Assembly: GCF_014174375.1 (NCBI RefSeq)
Contig: NZ_JABEQE010000001.1
Coordinates: forward strand, 468,084-532,083
Source of the DNA: Gluconacetobacter asukensis
GTDB lineage: Bacteria > Pseudomonadota > Alphaproteobacteria > Acetobacterales > Acetobacteraceae
DNA length: 64,000 nucleotides
Reading direction: 5' to 3'
The position numbers and the translations under genes are program-made. Below the pieces are notes generated by a model. It was not told the origin of the DNA. It saw nothing but the letters and a program-made list of their open reading frames with translations, and did no database searches. The stretch's first letter is position 1; every line of letters begins with the position of its first letter. Below, piece by piece: positions 63,212 through 64,000 of the stretch.

Positions 63212-63946
63212 ATGGGAAAGCTCGACGGTAAGGTTGCAGTCATCACGGGTGGATCGAGCGGCATGGCGCTGGCGAGCGCCAGGCGGTTCGTTGAAGAAGG
63301 CGCCTATGTGTTCATCACCGGCCGAAGACAGGAGGCTCTGGACGAGGCCGTCAAGCTGATCGGCCGGAACGTGACCGGCGTACGCGGCGACGCGGCCAAT
63401 CTGGACGACCTCGACCGCCTGTTCGATACGGTCAAGCGGGAAAAGGGCAGGATCGACGTCCTGTACGCAAGCGCCGGCACGGGCGAAGCCGCCCCGCTGG
63501 GCGAGATTACCGAGCAGCATTTCGACACGACCTTCAACCTGAATGCGCGCGGCACGCTGTTCACGGTTCAGAAGGCGTTGCCGCTGTTCAACGATGGCGG
63601 ATCGATCTTCATGACCGGGTCGGTTGCTTCGCTCAAAGGTTTCCCTGGTTACAGCGTGTATGCGGCGAGCAAGGCGACGCTGCACGCATTCGCACGCGGG
63701 TGGCTCAACGAACTGAAGGGCCGGAATATCCGGGTGAACGTGCTGCACCCGGGGCCGATCGCCACACCGATGCAGGACCAGGTCCTCACCGAGGAAGCGA
63801 AGCGGATGTTCGAATCCCTGATCCCGCGGGGAACGATGGGTCGTCCCGAGGAAATCGCGGCGGCCGCGCTGTTTCTCGCCTCAGACGAGTCCAGCTTCGT
63901 GAATGGGGTGGAACTGTCTGTCGACGGCGGCTTCTCGGCCATCTGA
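63212..63946 (+). CDS. short-chain dehydrogenase/reductase (SDR)
   Basis: The 244-residue protein starts at the ATG at 63212 (MGKLDGKVAVITGGSSG) after an AAGGGA ribosome-binding stretch. It shows a classical SDR with nucleotide-binding loop TGGSSGMA at 12-19, where the usual final Gly of TGxxxGxG is replaced by Ala. The catalytic set is Ser137 or Ser140, Tyr150 and Lys154 (YAASK), and the C-terminal FVNGVELSVDGG is typical. The cofactor preference is not clear. It is controlled, probably, by the divergent LysR protein. Confidence 0.92.
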   Translation: MGKLDGKVAVITGGSSGMALASARRFVEEGAYVFITGRRQEALDEAVKLIGRNVTGVRGDAANLDDLDRLFDTVKREKGRIDVLYASAGTGEAAPLGEITEQHFDTTFNLNARGTLFTVQKALPLFNDGGSIFMTGSVASLKGFPGYSVYAASKATLHAFARGWLNELKGRNIRVNVLHPGPIATPMQDQVLTEEAKRMFESLIPRGTMGRPEEIAAAALFLASDESSFVNGVELSVDGGFSAI

Positions 63947-64000
63947 AATCGTGCCGGATCGCGGGAAGCGGCCGACCGGCGGGAACCAGCATGTCCATGG

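Overview
The window is a GC-rich chromosomal segment (except for a few short AT-rich intergenic islands) from an alphaproteobacterium, most likely an acetic acid bacterium of the Gluconacetobacter/Komagataeibacter group. This rests on a membrane PQQ glucose dehydrogenase, a three-subunit molybdopterin/FeS/triple-haem dehydrogenase of the AldFGH type, a gluconate permease, many MFS carriers and a typical housekeeping block (rpmI-rplT-pheS-pheT-lpxB). Genus is inference; no rRNA or tRNA gene, phage, CRISPR array or transposase was seen.

Layout. 1-863: start of a GAF-PAS signalling protein leaving the window. 1.1-6.3 kb: a minus operon (sugar porter, dienelactone hydrolase, DHA2 exporter) divergent from a GntP gluconate permease. 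6.4-8.8 kb: a tightly overlapping MerR / membrane protein / Rieske oxygenase operon. 8.8-14.5 kb: der, bamB, yfgM-like TPR protein, a small secreted protein and a dihydroorotase. 14.6-21.4 kb: LysR regulator facing an operon of TonB-dependent receptor, MHS-family carrier and gamma-glutamyltransferase. 21.4-27.9 kb: FAD-linked 2-hydroxyacid dehydrogenase, an exported class II cyclic-nucleotide phosphodiesterase, two glycosyltransferases, ygfZ and hisI. 27.9-34.3 kb: small membrane protein, XRE regulator, lpxB-pheT-pheS, rplT-rpmI. 34.5-42.9 kb: polyol dehydrogenase, gcd and the AldFGH-like trio. 43-44 kb: a lower-GC acyltransferase gene. 44.5-54.1 kb: a sigma/anti-sigma-controlled locus with a TonB-dependent receptor, a PI-PLC/histidine-acid-phosphatase fusion, a GH92 mannosidase and a small secreted protein. 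54.1-64 kb: MFS exporters, rhodanese, cysteine synthase, PRC-barrel protein, an OmpR/EnvZ-type pair and a divergent LysR/SDR pair.

The most interesting unit is the 44.5-54.1 kb locus. Its genes overlap by 1-4 bases. Gene content suggests surface signalling through FecI/FecR and the receptor's STN domain, outer-membrane import of a ligand, cleavage of an inositol-phosphate head group, dephosphorylation and demannosylation. Mannosylated inositol lipids or GPI-type mannoproteins from yeasts are a reasoned but untested substrate. A second discovery is a family of six intergenic palindromic repeats of 125-165 bp. They share a core but have different, self-complementary ends; two of them bracket the four structural genes of this locus.
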